Made by a program: the position numbers and the translations under genes. This document shows positions 34,952 to 45,363 of a DNA stretch of 64,000 nt, piece by piece (positions within the stretch are counted from its first letter, which is position 1; every line of letters starts with the position of its first letter). Origin of the DNA: Streptococcus parasanguinis CC87K (lineage in GTDB: Bacteria > Bacillota > Bacilli > Lactobacillales > Streptococcaceae); assembly GCF_000507765.1 (NCBI RefSeq), contig NZ_KI669401.1, positions 620,001 through 684,000 on the forward strand, given 5' to 3'. Below the pieces are notes generated by a model. It did no database searches. It saw only the letters and a list, made by a program, of their open reading frames with translations, and was not told where the DNA came from.

Positions 34952-37135
34952 ATGAAGAAAAAATTACTAGCATGTTTGCTTTTCTTATTTCCAATCGTTG
35001 CATTCGCTGGTCATGCTCATGCTGAAACGATCAAGGTCGTTTTCGACACAGCATATGCACCGTTTGAATTTAAGGATTCAGATCAAACCTATAAAGGAAT
35101 TGACGTAGAGATCTTGGACAAGGTCGCTGAAATCAATGGCTGGGATTTGGACAAATCCTTCCCTGGATTTGATGCAGCGGTCAACGCAGTTCAAGCTGGT
35201 CAAGCGGATGCCATCATGGCCGGAATGACCAAAACAACCGAGCGTGAAAAAGTCTTCACCATGTCTGATACTTACTATGATACAAAAGTTGTCATTGCGA
35301 CTACGAAAGCTGACAAAATCACGAAGTACAGCCAATTAAAAGGGAAGACAGTCGGTGTTAAAAACGGAACTGCAGCCCAACGCTTCCTCGATAAAAACAA
35401 GGACAAGTACGGCTACAAGATCAAGACTTTTGATACTGGTGATCTCATGTATAACAGTTTATCAGCTGGTGCAGTGGATGCAGTCATGGATGACCAACCT
35501 GTTATTCAATACGCCATCCAAAAGGGTCAGGACCTAGCTATCAATATGGACGGGGAGGCAGTCGGTGGCTTTGCCTTTGGTGTTAAAAAAGGTGGAAATC
35601 ATGAAAAGTTGATCACTGAATTTAACAAGGCTCTCGCTCAAATGAAAGCTGATGGAACACTTGATGAGATCATCAAGAAATGGACAGGTGAAAGCCAATC
35701 ATCAAGTAACAGTGCCGTTCCAGAAACCACTACTCCTGCCGGTCAAAAAGCAACTCCTAAAAAATCAAAATATGTAATTTCAAGTGACTCATCTTTTGCA
35801 CCATTTGTCTTCCAAAATGGAAAAAACAAATACACAGGGATCGATATGGACTTGATCAAGGCTATTGCCAAAGACCAAGGATTTACCATCGAGATTAATA
35901 ATCCTGGATTTGACGCAGCGGTAAGTGATGTCCAATCCGGCCATGCGCAAGGAATGATCGCAGGGATGACCGTAACAGATGCTCGGAAAGAAACATTTGA
36001 TTTTTCTGAACCATACTACACGGCCAATTCTATTCTAGCCGTTCAAGAAAGCAGCAAGATTGATTCATATGATGACCTAAAAGGAAAGACAGTCGGTGTT
36101 AAAAACGGTACTTCCTCACAAAATTTCCTTGAAAAGAACCAAAAGAAATATGGTTACAAGATCAAAACCTTCTCTGACGGAGCTTCTATGTACGATAGTT
36201 TGAATTCTGGTTCTGTCGCAGCGATCATGGATGACGAACCTGTTATCAAATACGCTATTAAACATGGACGTAAATTCAAAACACCTATCGAAGGAACTCC
36301 AAGTGGTCAACTAGCATTTGCCGTTAAGAAGGGTGAAAATCCTGAATTGATCGAAATGTTCAATAACGGTCTTGCAAACTTGAAGAAAAGCGGTCAATAC
36401 CAAAAGATTCTCGATAAATACCTTAAAGCAGATAGCAAATCAAGTACTTCAAGTACAACAGCAGATGAAACAACGATCTGGGGCTTACTTCAAAACAACT
36501 ACAAACAATTGTTAAGTGGTTTGGGTGTGACTCTTGCCCTTGCACTTCTCTCCTTCGCCATTGCTATGGTGATCGGTGTTATCTTTGGGATGTTTAGTGT
36601 TAGCCCTTATAAATGGCTCCGCTGGACAGCAGAAATCTTTGTCGATGTTATTCGCGGGATCCCACTCATGATCCTTGCTGCCTTCATCTTCTGGGGAATT
36701 CCAAACTTGATTGAATCGGTCACAGGTCATCAATCCCCAATCAACGACTTTGTCGCAGGTACCATTGCCCTCTCTCTCAATGCGGCTGCTTATATTGCAG
36801 AAATTGTTCGAGGAGGGATCCAAGCTGTACCGATTGGACAGATGGAAGCCAGCCGAAGCCTGGGGATCTCTTATGGCAAAACCATGCGCAAGATCATCTT
36901 GCCACAAGCAACCAAACTCATGCTTCCAAACTTTGTTAACCAATTCGTCATTGCCCTGAAAGATACGACTATTGTGTCTGCGATCGGATTGGTAGAACTC
37001 TTCCAAACTGGTAAGATTATCATCGCTCGAAACTATCAAAGTTTCAAGATGTATGCGATCCTTGCCGTCTTCTACCTCGTGATTATCACCTTGCTAACAC
37101 GATTTGCAAAAAAATTAGAAAAGAAGGTTAACTAA
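34952..37135 (+). CDS. glnP: Glutamine ABC transporter, fused substrate-binding and permease
   Basis: A 727-residue fusion protein: signal peptide (cleavage near AHA-ET), two tandem family-3 solute-binding domains (about 25-245 and 270-490; both carry DAAV and [11 protein letters not shown]), then a permease domain (about 505-727) with the EAA loop [21 protein letters not shown]. The two binding domains are paralogous. This is the GlnPH-type architecture of streptococcal glutamine/glutamate uptake systems. AGAAGGAGAC precedes the ATG. Its stop overlaps the ATPase ATG, so the two are co-translated. Confidence 0.93.
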   Translation: MKKKLLACLLFLFPIVAFAGHAHAETIKVVFDTAYAPFEFKDSDQTYKGIDVEILDKVAEINGWDLDKSFPGFDAAVNAVQAGQADAIMAGMTKTTEREKVFTMSDTYYDTKVVIATTKADKITKYSQLKGKTVGVKNGTAAQRFLDKNKDKYGYKIKTFDTGDLMYNSLSAGAVDAVMDDQPVIQYAIQKGQDLAINMDGEAVGGFAFGVKKGGNHEKLITEFNKALAQMKADGTLDEIIKKWTGESQSSSNSAVPETTTPAGQKATPKKSKYVISSDSSFAPFVFQNGKNKYTGIDMDLIKAIAKDQGFTIEINNPGFDAAVSDVQSGHAQGMIAGMTVTDARKETFDFSEPYYTANSILAVQESSKIDSYDDLKGKTVGVKNGTSSQNFLEKNQKKYGYKIKTFSDGASMYDSLNSGSVAAIMDDEPVIKYAIKHGRKFKTPIEGTPSGQLAFAVKKGENPELIEMFNNGLANLKKSGQYQKILDKYLKADSKSSTSSTTADETTIWGLLQNNYKQLLSGLGVTLALALLSFAIAMVIGVIFGMFSVSPYKWLRWTAEIFVDVIRGIPLMILAAFIFWGIPNLIESVTGHQSPINDFVAGTIALSLNAAAYIAEIVRGGIQAVPIGQMEASRSLGISYGKTMRKIILPQATKLMLPNFVNQFVIALKDTTIVSAIGLVELFQTGKIIIARNYQSFKMYAILAVFYLVIITLLTRFAKKLEKKVN

Positions 37136-37875
37136 TGGCTAAATTAAAAATTGATGTCCATGACCTCCACAAATACTATGGTGAAAATGAGGTCTTAAAA
37201 GGAATCTCAGCAAAATTCTACGAAGGGGATGTGGTCTGCATTATCGGACCGTCTGGTTCTGGTAAATCGACCTTCCTTCGTAGTCTCAATCTCCTCGAAG
37301 AAGTTACAAAAGGTCAAATTACAGTTAATGGATATGATCTAACCGATCCAAAAACCAATGTTGATTTGGTCCGTGAAAATATCGGGATGGTTTTCCAACA
37401 CTTCAACCTCTTCCCTCACATGAGCGTCCTTGAAAACATCATGTTTGCGCCAGTAGAGCACAAACTGATGACCCGTGAAGAAGCTCAAAAAGTCGGTATG
37501 GAATTGTTGGAAAAAGTTGGACTCGCAGATAAAGCCGATGCCAATCCAAACAGCCTTTCCGGTGGTCAAAAACAACGTGTGGCTATCGCACGTGGACTTG
37601 CCATGAATCCAGATATTATGCTCTTTGACGAACCTACTTCTGCCCTTGACCCTGAGATGGTCGGAGATGTATTGAACGTTATGAAAGAGTTGGCTGAGCA
37701 AGGCATGACCATGATCATCGTTACCCACGAGATGGGATTTGCCCGCCAAGTAGCCAACCGCGTCATCTTTACCGCAGACGGTGAATTCCTCGAAGACGGC
37801 AAACCAGACCAAATCTTCGACAACCCACAACATCCACGTTTAAAAGAATTCTTGGATAAGGTTCTAAACGTTTAA
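37135..37875 (+). CDS. glnQ: Glutamine ABC transporter ATP-binding protein
   Basis: A 246-residue ATPase with Walker [11 protein letters not shown]-loop [11 protein letters not shown], signature [13 protein letters not shown], Walker [13 protein letters not shown] and switch THEMGF. It is the typical polar-amino-acid-transporter subunit. Its start overlaps the glnP stop. In pneumococcus the glucose-6-phosphate dehydrogenase gene follows; here a terminator and a repeat element follow instead. Confidence 0.95.
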   Translation: MAKLKIDVHDLHKYYGENEVLKGISAKFYEGDVVCIIGPSGSGKSTFLRSLNLLEEVTKGQITVNGYDLTDPKTNVDLVRENIGMVFQHFNLFPHMSVLENIMFAPVEHKLMTREEAQKVGMELLEKVGLADKADANPNSLSGGQKQRVAIARGLAMNPDIMLFDEPTSALDPEMVGDVLNVMKELAEQGMTMIIVTHEMGFARQVANRVIFTADGEFLEDGKPDQIFDNPQHPRLKEFLDKVLNV

Positions 37876-37902
37876 AAAGATAAAAACGAGTGGTTCCTAA
37901 AG

Positions 37903-37930
37903 CATCTAGCAATTTTGCTAGATGTTTTTT
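37903..37930 (+). terminator. glnPQ terminator
   Basis: CATCTAGC-AATTTT-GCTAGATG stem followed by T7, 27 bases after the glnQ stop codon. Confidence 0.88.
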
Positions 37931-37985
37931 TAGACGAAAAAAGTATTTTCAAATCTGAAAATGCTTAGATTGAAGATAAAGACAT

Positions 37986-38130
37986 ATTAAAAACTTTCCT
38001 TAGGTGAGTACGGACGTCAGCGAACTTCTACGAAGTTCCATGACTTAGTTTTGAACCTAAAGTTTCAAAACTCCCGAGTGCCTGAAACTAAATTGTTTCA
38101 GGCACTTTTCTCACCGCGGAAAGTTTTAAT
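37986..38130. repeat. 145-bp cloverleaf-like inverted-repeat element
   Basis: The 13-bp outer arms (37986-37999 and 38118-38130) and a second stem (GGTGAG/CTCACC) close three internal perfect hairpins: a 7-bp one (38022-38038), a 9-bp one (38047-38072) and a 12-bp one (38077-38106). No reading frame crosses it. Together with flanking sequence it fills the 347-base gap after glnQ. It could be a MITE-type repeat like the BOX elements of pneumococcus or a structured RNA. Confidence 0.6.
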
Positions 38131-38222
38131 GTTCTCTTAATTCGTTATACAAATTGGGTAGATATTTATTTCTTTGCAGAATCACTATACTTATTTTACA
38201 TTAAAAATGGTTTGTTTACATT

Positions 38223-39965
38223 CTAACTAATCTGTTGCTGAGCTGTCTGCATCTTGTAGTACACACCTTGCGCTTCCATTAGCTCTTCATGAGTGCCATG
38301 CTCAACAATATCGCCATCCACCATGACAAGGATCATATCGGCATTTTGAATGGTCGACAAGCGGTGAGCAATGATAAAGCTGGTCCGTCCTTTCATGAGT
38401 TGATTAAAGGCATCTTGAATCAAGACCTCAGTCCGAGTATCGATGGAGGATGTCGCCTCATCCAAGATCAAAATCTTAGGAACTGAAAGGAAAACCCGCG
38501 CAATCGTTAAGAGTTGGCGTTGTCCTTGAGATAAAGACTCTCCAGCATCTGAAAGATAGGTATCGTACCCTTGTGGCAACTGCCGAATGAAGAAATCTGC
38601 ATTGGCTGCTTTGGCTGCTTCTATGACTTCTTCTCTAGTTGCATCTGGACGAGAAAAGGCGATATTTTCATGAATGGTCCCGACCTTGAGCCAGGTTTCT
38701 TGCAAAACCATACCAAACTGTTGGCGGTAAGAAGCACGGGTGTAGTCCGTAATTGGCACCCCATCAATCGTGATCTCTCCAGAGTTAACAGGGTAGAAAC
38801 GCATGAGCAGATTAATCAAGGTCGACTTTCCAGCTCCTGTAGGCCCTACAATGGCCACTTTACTGGCAGCTGGAACCTGAATGGTTAAATCTTTGATCAA
38901 AGTCCGCCCCAAATCATAGCCAAATGCGACGTGTTCAAAACCAATCGCACCTTTAACATCCTGACTTTCCAGGACCCGTTGCCCCGTCTCTTCGACCTCA
39001 GCTTGATCCAAGACGCTGTACAAGCGCTCTGCGCAGGCAAGGGCACTTTGGAGTTCTGACAAGACAGAGGAGATATCATTAAAGGGCTTGGTGTATTGGT
39101 TGACATAATTGAGGAAGGTCACCAATTGACCAACAGTAAAGTGAGATCCCGAAATAATGCGTACAGCACCAAATCCAGCCACTACTGCATAAATCAAGGC
39201 ATTCACAAAGCGAGTGGCAGGGTTGACAGTTGAAGAATAAAAGACAGCGGATTGGGAATAATTGGCATAGCTTTCATTCGTCCCCTTAAAAGCCTTACGG
39301 AATTGATCCTGAGCGTTAAAGGACTGGATCAAGCTTTCCTGGGTCAAGGACTCTTCGATCAATTGAGTTTGAAGACCACGCGCCTTGGTCTGCTTTTGGA
39401 AAAGCGTATAAGAACGCTTGGCAATGAAACGAGCAATCAAGAGAGATAATGGGGTCAAGACAAGAACCGCCACCATCATAAAGAAATCCAATTCTGCCAT
39501 GGTCACGATGGTGACAAGAATGGTTAGGAGGCCAACAAAAAACTGGTTAAAGACCATCAGAAGACCACTATTGAGTTGCTCTACATCGGTCGTGAGACGA
39601 CTGACAAAGTCTCCGCTCCCTTGTTTATCTAGATAAGACAAGGGCAAGCGGTGTACTTTTTCCATCACTTCTGCTCTCAGGCTTTGGCTATACCGATAGA
39701 CCAATTGATTGTAGACAAGAGGATTGATCCATTGGATCAGGGTATTGGCCACAATGACCAGAACCATTTTGATCAAAACAGGCCATAAGACTGTCATCCC
39801 TTGAGGATTGATGACTAAATCAACCGCATGTCCGATCAGGATCGGTAACCAGACCGTTAAGGCCACTTGAACGATGGTTCCAAGACTAGCTAGGATCAGG
39901 AGCCCGGGATGGTGAGCAAAATCTCTAAACAGACGTTTTAAATAACTAGAACGTTTTTGACTCAT
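38223..39965 (-). CDS. ABC exporter half, canonical-ATPase subunit
   Basis: A 580-residue half-transporter: six-helix membrane domain (about 15-320) then a nucleotide-binding domain with Walker A GPTGAGKST, signature LSQGQRQLLTIAR and Walker B ILILDEATSSID. It carries a catalytic Glu after Walker B, whereas its overlapping partner has Asp. It is therefore the ATP-hydrolysing half of an asymmetric heterodimer of the LmrCD/PatAB type. Substrates may be drugs or peptides. It overlaps the partner gene by four bases. Confidence 0.88.
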   Translation of the reverse strand: MSQKRSSYLKRLFRDFAHHPGLLILASLGTIVQVALTVWLPILIGHAVDLVINPQGMTVLWPVLIKMVLVIVANTLIQWINPLVYNQLVYRYSQSLRAEVMEKVHRLPLSYLDKQGSGDFVSRLTTDVEQLNSGLLMVFNQFFVGLLTILVTIVTMAELDFFMMVAVLVLTPLSLLIARFIAKRSYTLFQKQTKARGLQTQLIEESLTQESLIQSFNAQDQFRKAFKGTNESYANYSQSAVFYSSTVNPATRFVNALIYAVVAGFGAVRIISGSHFTVGQLVTFLNYVNQYTKPFNDISSVLSELQSALACAERLYSVLDQAEVEETGQRVLESQDVKGAIGFEHVAFGYDLGRTLIKDLTIQVPAASKVAIVGPTGAGKSTLINLLMRFYPVNSGEITIDGVPITDYTRASYRQQFGMVLQETWLKVGTIHENIAFSRPDATREEVIEAAKAANADFFIRQLPQGYDTYLSDAGESLSQGQRQLLTIARVFLSVPKILILDEATSSIDTRTEVLIQDAFNQLMKGRTSFIIAHRLSTIQNADMILVMVDGDIVEHGTHEELMEAQGVYYKMQTAQQQIS

Positions 39966-41698
39966 GCTTCCTCCCTCCCGTGTTGTGAATAATGAATTTC
40001 TTGATAAATCTCATTGGTAGACAAAAGGAAATCATGATTCCCCAGTCCTACTTGATGACCCTTGTTCAAGACCAAAATCTGATCAGCAGACTTGAGACTA
40101 TTGGTTCGTTGTGATACTAAGATCAAACTCGTATCACTCAATTCTTCTTTAATCGATTTTAAGAGACGAGCTTCCGTCAAATAATCCAAGGCAGAAGTTG
40201 AATCATCCAAAATCAAGAAAGGAGCCTTCTTCAAAAGGGCACGCGCAATTGTCAACCGCTGGCGTTGGCCGCCTGAAAAATTTCGACCAAAGGCTTCCAC
40301 TGGCTCATCGAGTTGTCCTTCTTTTTCACGGACAAAATCAGCCGCCTGAGCTGTTTCTAGCGCCCACCACAAATCTTCATCCGATAGATTTTCTTCCATT
40401 CCAAGTAAGAGATTCGAGCGGATGGTTCCTCTAAAGAGCTCTGCCTTCTGTGGGACAACAGCTACCCACTCCCGCCACTCCTTGAGAGTTTTAGGAGAGT
40501 GACCTTGATGATAGAGGGATAATTTCCCTTGACTCACGGCATACAAATGACTCAATAACTGAACCAGGGTAGACTTCCCAGATCCTGTACCACCGATAAT
40601 TCCCAACATCTGTCCATGATCCAGATCAAAGGAAATATCTTCTAGAGCTGGGCTTGAAGCCGTTGGATAAGTGAAAGTAACTTTCTGTGCGCTGATCGCT
40701 TCTTGCTCTCTTGCAGTTTCTTCTGGCAGAGCTTCTAAGAGGTCTTCTTCCTTCAAATCAAAAATCTCTTGAACACGCTTAGCTGAAATATAGCTGACAT
40801 TTAAAGACGTGACCAGCATCGCCAGTTTGATCAATTCTGTTAAAATTTGTAATAAATAATTGACCAAAGCGACCAACATCCCTTGGGTTAAAAGACCAGC
40901 AGAGATATTCAATTGTCCTTGCCAAATGACACAAACCAAGGTCGTATTGACCACAAGGAAGGTCAAGGGACTGACCAAACTAGACCAGATACCAGCGCGA
41001 ATTTGCCAGATCTTGTAGTCCTGATTGACCTCTCTAAAGTCCTCTAATTCACTAGACTGTTGTCCAAAGGCCCGAATCACCCGCATCCCTTGAAATTGCT
41101 GACGCGTCACTGTGACCATTCGGTCTGTGATTTTCCGGATCTTGGCAAAAAGAGGATTGACAATCCGAGACATGATCACAATAATCAAGGTTAAAATCGC
41201 CACCATCCCCAAGAACCAAAGGGTTAGTTTAGGACTGATGGTGAAAGCCATGATGATAGAACCAAAGACAATAATCGGTGCTCTCAAAAAGAGGCGCAAG
41301 AATTGGTTGATCCCAACCTGAATTTGATAGGTATCAGAAGTGAGACGGGTTACCAAACTAGAAGTCCCGATCCTATCGCGCTTGTCCTTTGGAAGTGATA
41401 AGATCTTCTCATACAAATCCTTGGTCATCTCGCGGGTAAAGCCGACAGCTGCTTTAGAAGAAAAATACTGGGCCGTAATAGCTACGACGACACCAAAGCT
41501 CGCAAATAAAAACAAAACACCGACCGTCATCACCACTGCGCTCGTTTCCTTTTTCGGAATGACCTGATCGACTAAGTGGGCGATGATTAAGGGGACACAC
41601 AATTCAAAAATAGCTTCTAAAAGCTTAAACACGGGCCCTAGAAAAGTTTCCCATAGATAGCCCTTAAAATACTTCAATAATGATTTCATACAACTCAA
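39962..41698 (-). CDS. ABC exporter half, degenerate-site subunit
   Basis: A 578-residue half-transporter with the same layout. Walker A is GGTGSGKST, signature FSGGQRQRLTIAR and Walker B FLILDDSTSALD: the catalytic Glu is Asp, marking the non-canonical half. Together with its partner it forms one consensus and one degenerate ATP site, as known for heterodimeric exporters such as BmrCD and LmrCD. The pair is one transcription unit read from 41698 to 38223. Confidence 0.88.
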   Translation of the reverse strand: MSCMKSLLKYFKGYLWETFLGPVFKLLEAIFELCVPLIIAHLVDQVIPKKETSAVVMTVGVLFLFASFGVVVAITAQYFSSKAAVGFTREMTKDLYEKILSLPKDKRDRIGTSSLVTRLTSDTYQIQVGINQFLRLFLRAPIIVFGSIIMAFTISPKLTLWFLGMVAILTLIIVIMSRIVNPLFAKIRKITDRMVTVTRQQFQGMRVIRAFGQQSSELEDFREVNQDYKIWQIRAGIWSSLVSPLTFLVVNTTLVCVIWQGQLNISAGLLTQGMLVALVNYLLQILTELIKLAMLVTSLNVSYISAKRVQEIFDLKEEDLLEALPEETAREQEAISAQKVTFTYPTASSPALEDISFDLDHGQMLGIIGGTGSGKSTLVQLLSHLYAVSQGKLSLYHQGHSPKTLKEWREWVAVVPQKAELFRGTIRSNLLLGMEENLSDEDLWWALETAQAADFVREKEGQLDEPVEAFGRNFSGGQRQRLTIARALLKKAPFLILDDSTSALDYLTEARLLKSIKEELSDTSLILVSQRTNSLKSADQILVLNKGHQVGLGNHDFLLSTNEIYQEIHYSQHGREEA

Positions 41699-41743
41699 TT
41701 CTTTTTAAATAGGATATACCTATTTTACCACAATTATAACTGA

Positions 41744-41776
41744 CAAAAAAACTCTCCCTGCAGAGCAGAGAGAGTT
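41744..41776 (-). terminator. Terminator of MFS gene
   Basis: AACTCTC / GAGAGTT stem followed on the minus strand by T7, about 30 bases after the MFS stop codon and just upstream of the ABC exporter start. Confidence 0.8.
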
Positions 41777-41805
41777 GAATACTGACCAGATGAAGGTCAG
41801 AAATC

Positions 41806-43005
41806 TTATTCCTTCTTTGTTACCTTGCTTAAGGTCTTACCCATTTTCCCCAACCCAAACATCAAGAGAGGGAAAGAGAAAAGCGTTATAAGGCCTAATA
41901 CAAGAAAGACTGCTACAAATCCACAGCTATCAATGAACCAACCAGTCAGTGGGAAAATGACAATCATAGATAGACTAAACATCATCGAATTGATACTCAG
42001 CATGGTTGCTCGCACACTAGAAGGCAGATAAGCTTGTAAATCATTGTAGTAGATGGGTTGATAAACGGCATAAAGGGCATTGGTCAAGAGATAGACACTC
42101 AGATAGGCGAATGGAGTCTTCAAACCTACCAAAAGCAAGGCCAACCCTGTCAGTGCAACCAGAATCGGAAAGACTTGATTACTATTCCATTTTTTCCCGA
42201 TTTGACTGGCCAAATAAACCGCTAAGAGATTGAATCCACTACCAATCAACATAATAAGAGAAACTTGCCAACTGGCTAAGTCACTGATTTTCTGTTGGTA
42301 ATAAAAATAAAACATACACATGATGGTCCCTACCAACTGATAGGTGAGCATCCAGTAAAACAAGACTGGTTTGTCCTGCCATTCTTGTTTCACTACCTCC
42401 AATATCCGCTTTAAGGTCAAGTGACTTCGTTCATCACTCTTGCTCTCTGGCTCCTTCATGAGAAAAATCAATAGAATGGAAAGCAAGGAAAGGCCAATGG
42501 AAATATAGTAGGTCCAAGCCAATGCTCCGTGAATAAAGAAGCCTGCCACCACTGTTCCTAACGTTCGGGTGACTTCGGCCACACCAGACAAAAAGCTAGA
42601 AATCTGAAGATAACGGTCCTTTTGGCCCGCTTCCACCGCTGAATCAAATAAGAAAGCCGTACTGGTCCCTGAGTCAAAATTATAAGACCAAGCATTGACC
42701 ATCATAGCAATGGCATAGATCCAAAAATTCCCCTGACCAAATAAAATCAAGATAGAAGATCCAATACTGGACAAGCGAGCTAAATAGAGATTGGTCTTGT
42801 AGCTAAAGCGATCGGCTAACATACCAGATGGGATCTCACACAAGAGACTCGTCCCATGAAAGATACTCTCTAATAGACCGATTTGTAGTAAGGAAAGGCC
42901 ATTTTGAATAAAAAAGAGAATCCAAAAACTGGTGATACCAAAATAAGATGTAAATTCCAGACCTGCTAGGAGTGAAATATTGCGTTTGTAAGTTCTTTTA
43001 AACAT
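41806..43005 (-). CDS. MFS transporter
   Basis: A 399-residue major-facilitator protein with about twelve hydrophobic helices. The inter-helix 2-3 motif GMLADRFSYKTN (about 61-72) and the central loop split are visible. It ends in a basic KVTKKE tail. The family resembles multidrug or sugar efflux MFS transporters, but no substrate residue can be named. It is monocistronic with its own terminator. Confidence 0.82.
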   Translation of the reverse strand: MFKRTYKRNISLLAGLEFTSYFGITSFWILFFIQNGLSLLQIGLLESIFHGTSLLCEIPSGMLADRFSYKTNLYLARLSSIGSSILILFGQGNFWIYAIAMMVNAWSYNFDSGTSTAFLFDSAVEAGQKDRYLQISSFLSGVAEVTRTLGTVVAGFFIHGALAWTYYISIGLSLLSILLIFLMKEPESKSDERSHLTLKRILEVVKQEWQDKPVLFYWMLTYQLVGTIMCMFYFYYQQKISDLASWQVSLIMLIGSGFNLLAVYLASQIGKKWNSNQVFPILVALTGLALLLVGLKTPFAYLSVYLLTNALYAVYQPIYYNDLQAYLPSSVRATMLSINSMMFSLSMIVIFPLTGWFIDSCGFVAVFLVLGLITLFSFPLLMFGLGKMGKTLSKVTKKE

Positions 43006-43083
43006 TGTTTTTCCTCTTTCAATAGATTATATAAGTGTTTCTAAAAGACTTACTTAGAGTTGCCTACATTTTCTCAACCTCCT

Positions 43084-43800
43084 TCATTTTTCTTGATTCA
43101 TTTCTTGACGCAGCTGGGCCACTTGATTAGACAAGGACACCAACAATTCGGTTTGCAACTTTTGAATTTCCAGTAAATCCGTCTGGTCTTGTTGCACCAT
43201 ATGATCAATCTTCGTATGCAGTAAGCGAATTTCTCGTTCCGACTCCATATTGACATTAAAGTCATTTCGCGCTTGCAGGCGATCATAATCGGCTGCCCGG
43301 TTTTGGCTCATCATGATCAAAGGAGCTTGAATCGCCGCAATCGTAGAAAGTGCCAGATTCAGCAAGATGAAAGGATAAGGGTCAAAATTCCAGCCAAAGG
43401 GATGCAAGACATTAATCAACATCCAGATAGCCATCATCGTGATAAAACTGATAATAAAGGTCCAAGAACCACCGAAGCGCGCAACAGAATCCGCCACACG
43501 CTGACCGAAGGTATAACTAGCTGTCAAGCGGTCTTCAACGTTAAAGGGGCGTTCACTTTCGGGCATGACAGCTGTTACCTGCTGTTTAATCGCTTCGTTT
43601 TTATCATTGGCACGCTCAATAATCTGACCTAGATAATCCATACAATATTGGCTCAAATTTTTATACGTGATAAAATCATCCATTTGACTTTCAGGATAGG
43701 AAGTCTTGAGCATCTGTTGAATGCTATGGTCCAGATCCACAATCAAAGATCCTTGGCCTTCTTCGTATTCTTTCCCATCAATGATGTCTATTTTCAGCAT
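43084..43800 (-). CDS. DUF1003 membrane protein
   Basis: A 238-residue protein with two hydrophobic helices in the middle (about 115-135 and 147-165), followed by LIMMSQNRAADYDRLQARNDF, which is the conserved loop of DUF1003 proteins. An N-terminal cytosolic segment and a C-terminal coiled coil complete it. ATG 43800 is chosen because AAAGGA precedes it. The role of the family is unknown; pairing with the asnS gene downstream appears incidental. Confidence 0.82.
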   Translation of the reverse strand: MLKIDIIDGKEYEEGQGSLIVDLDHSIQQMLKTSYPESQMDDFITYKNLSQYCMDYLGQIIERANDKNEAIKQQVTAVMPESERPFNVEDRLTASYTFGQRVADSVARFGGSWTFIISFITMMAIWMLINVLHPFGWNFDPYPFILLNLALSTIAAIQAPLIMMSQNRAADYDRLQARNDFNVNMESEREIRLLHTKIDHMVQQDQTDLLEIQKLQTELLVSLSNQVAQLRQEMNQEK

Positions 43801-43835
43801 TGAAATTCCTTTCATAGTTTTTTGAAGCAGATAAA

Positions 43836-43860
43836 AGTGAAAAACGCCTAATGGCGTTTT
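43836..43860 (-). terminator. asnS terminator
   Basis: AAAACGCC-TAAT-GGCGTTTT stem followed on the minus strand by a T-rich tail, 9 bases after the asnS stop. Confidence 0.9.
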
Positions 43861-43868
43861 TACGTCTA

Positions 43869-45212
43869 TTAAGGTTTGATACGATGCAACATACGTGGGA
43901 ATGGAATAGCTTCACGAATGTGTTTTGTACCAGCTGCGAAGGTAACCATCCGTTCAATCCCGATACCAAATCCACCGTGTGGAACTGTCCCGTATTTACG
44001 AAGGTCAAGGTAGAATTCATACTCTGTAAGATCCATGCCAAGAGATTCCATCTTCGCTACAAGGGCGTCGTAGTCTTCCTCACGCATAGATCCACCGATG
44101 ATTTCTCCGTAGCCTTCTGGTGCGAGCAAGTCTGCACAAAGCACGCGGTCTGGGTTACCAGGAACTGGCTTCATGTAGAAGGCTTTGATATCTGATGGAT
44201 AGTTGATCACGAAGGTTGGTACACCAAAGTGGTTTGAAATCCATGTTTCATGTGGTGAACCGAAGTCATCTCCATGTTCCAAATGCTCGTAATCAGCATC
44301 TTCATCGTTTTCATGCTCTTGCAAGAGATCAATCGCTTCATCGTAAGTGATGCGTTTGAATGGTTCAGCAATGTAGCGTTTCAAGAGCTCCGTATCACGC
44401 TCCAATGTTTCCAAGGCTTGAGGAGCACGGTCCAAGACACCTTGAAGAAGAGCCTTGACATAAGCTTCCTGCAAATCAAGTGACTCATCGTGTGTCAAGT
44501 AAGAGTACTCAGCGTCCATCATCCAGAACTCAGTCAAGTGACGACGAGTTTTTGATTTTTCAGCACGGAATACTGGACCAAAGTCAAAGACGCGACCAAG
44601 TGCCATAGCACCTGCTTCCAGATAAAGCTGACCTGATTGACTCAAATAGGCTGGTGTTCCAAAGTAGTCTGTTTCGAAAAGTTCTGTAGAATCTTCTGCA
44701 GCATTTCCTGAAAGAATTGGGCTATCAAACTTCATGAAGCCATTCTTATCAAAGAACTCATAAGTTGCATAGATAATGGCATTACGGATTTGCATAACGG
44801 CAACTTGTTTGCGTGAACGCAACCACAAGTGGCGGTTGTCCATCAAGAAGTCTGTCCCGTGTTCTTTAGGAGTGATTGGGTAATCTTGAGATTCACCGAT
44901 CACTTCGATGTCTGTAATATCCAATTCGTAACCAAATTTAGAACGCTCGTCTTCTTTGACAATACCAGTCACAAACACTGATGTTTCTTGGCTCAAGCGT
45001 TTGATGGTATCAAATTTTTCAAGCCCCACTTCTTCGCCGAATTTTTCGATAAAGTTTGGTTTAAAAGCCACACCTTGGAAAAAGGCAGTCCCGTCACGCA
45101 ATTGCAAGAAAGCAATTTTTCCTTTACCTGATTTGTTGGCCACCCAAGCACCGATGGTCACTTCTTGACCAACATAGTCTTTTACTTCGATGATAGTAAT
45201 CCGTTTTGTCAT
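43869..45212 (-). CDS. asnS: Asparaginyl-tRNA synthetase
   Basis: A 447-residue class IIb synthetase charging tRNA(Asn). The N-terminal OB-fold anticodon-binding domain ([24 protein letters not shown]) is followed by the catalytic core with [22 protein letters not shown] (motif 2) and [10 protein letters not shown] (motif 3). The downstream ATG of the ATGATG pair is used because AGGAAG lies seven bases before it. Intact, with a terminator. The unit reads TseB-like gene, aspC, asnS, as in related streptococci. Confidence 0.97.
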   Translation of the reverse strand: MTKRITIIEVKDYVGQEVTIGAWVANKSGKGKIAFLQLRDGTAFFQGVAFKPNFIEKFGEEVGLEKFDTIKRLSQETSVFVTGIVKEDERSKFGYELDITDIEVIGESQDYPITPKEHGTDFLMDNRHLWLRSRKQVAVMQIRNAIIYATYEFFDKNGFMKFDSPILSGNAAEDSTELFETDYFGTPAYLSQSGQLYLEAGAMALGRVFDFGPVFRAEKSKTRRHLTEFWMMDAEYSYLTHDESLDLQEAYVKALLQGVLDRAPQALETLERDTELLKRYIAEPFKRITYDEAIDLLQEHENDEDADYEHLEHGDDFGSPHETWISNHFGVPTFVINYPSDIKAFYMKPVPGNPDRVLCADLLAPEGYGEIIGGSMREEDYDALVAKMESLGMDLTEYEFYLDLRKYGTVPHGGFGIGIERMVTFAAGTKHIREAIPFPRMLHRIKP

Positions 45213-45320
45213 CATTCATCTTCCTTTTCTCGTTAAACTTGTCCGAAGACATTATCTTCTTAATTGTATCATAAAAAGGCTTTCAGTGCTAGGCTCTACC
45301 TGTGAAAACCAGATTTTTTT

Positions 45321-45357
45321 TAAAGAAAAAGATCCTCAGCTCATTACTAAGGATCTT
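45321..45357 (-). terminator. aspC terminator
   Basis: AAGATCCT / AGGATCTT stem followed on the minus strand by TTTTCTTT, 6 bases after the aspC stop. It separates aspC from asnS in transcription, or allows only partial readthrough. Confidence 0.75.
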
Positions 45358-45363
45358 GCGATT

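Noticed and set aside
36512-37039. 175-codon minus-strand ORF
   Set aside because: Antisense to the permease domain of the glutamine transporter; composition typical of a shadow.
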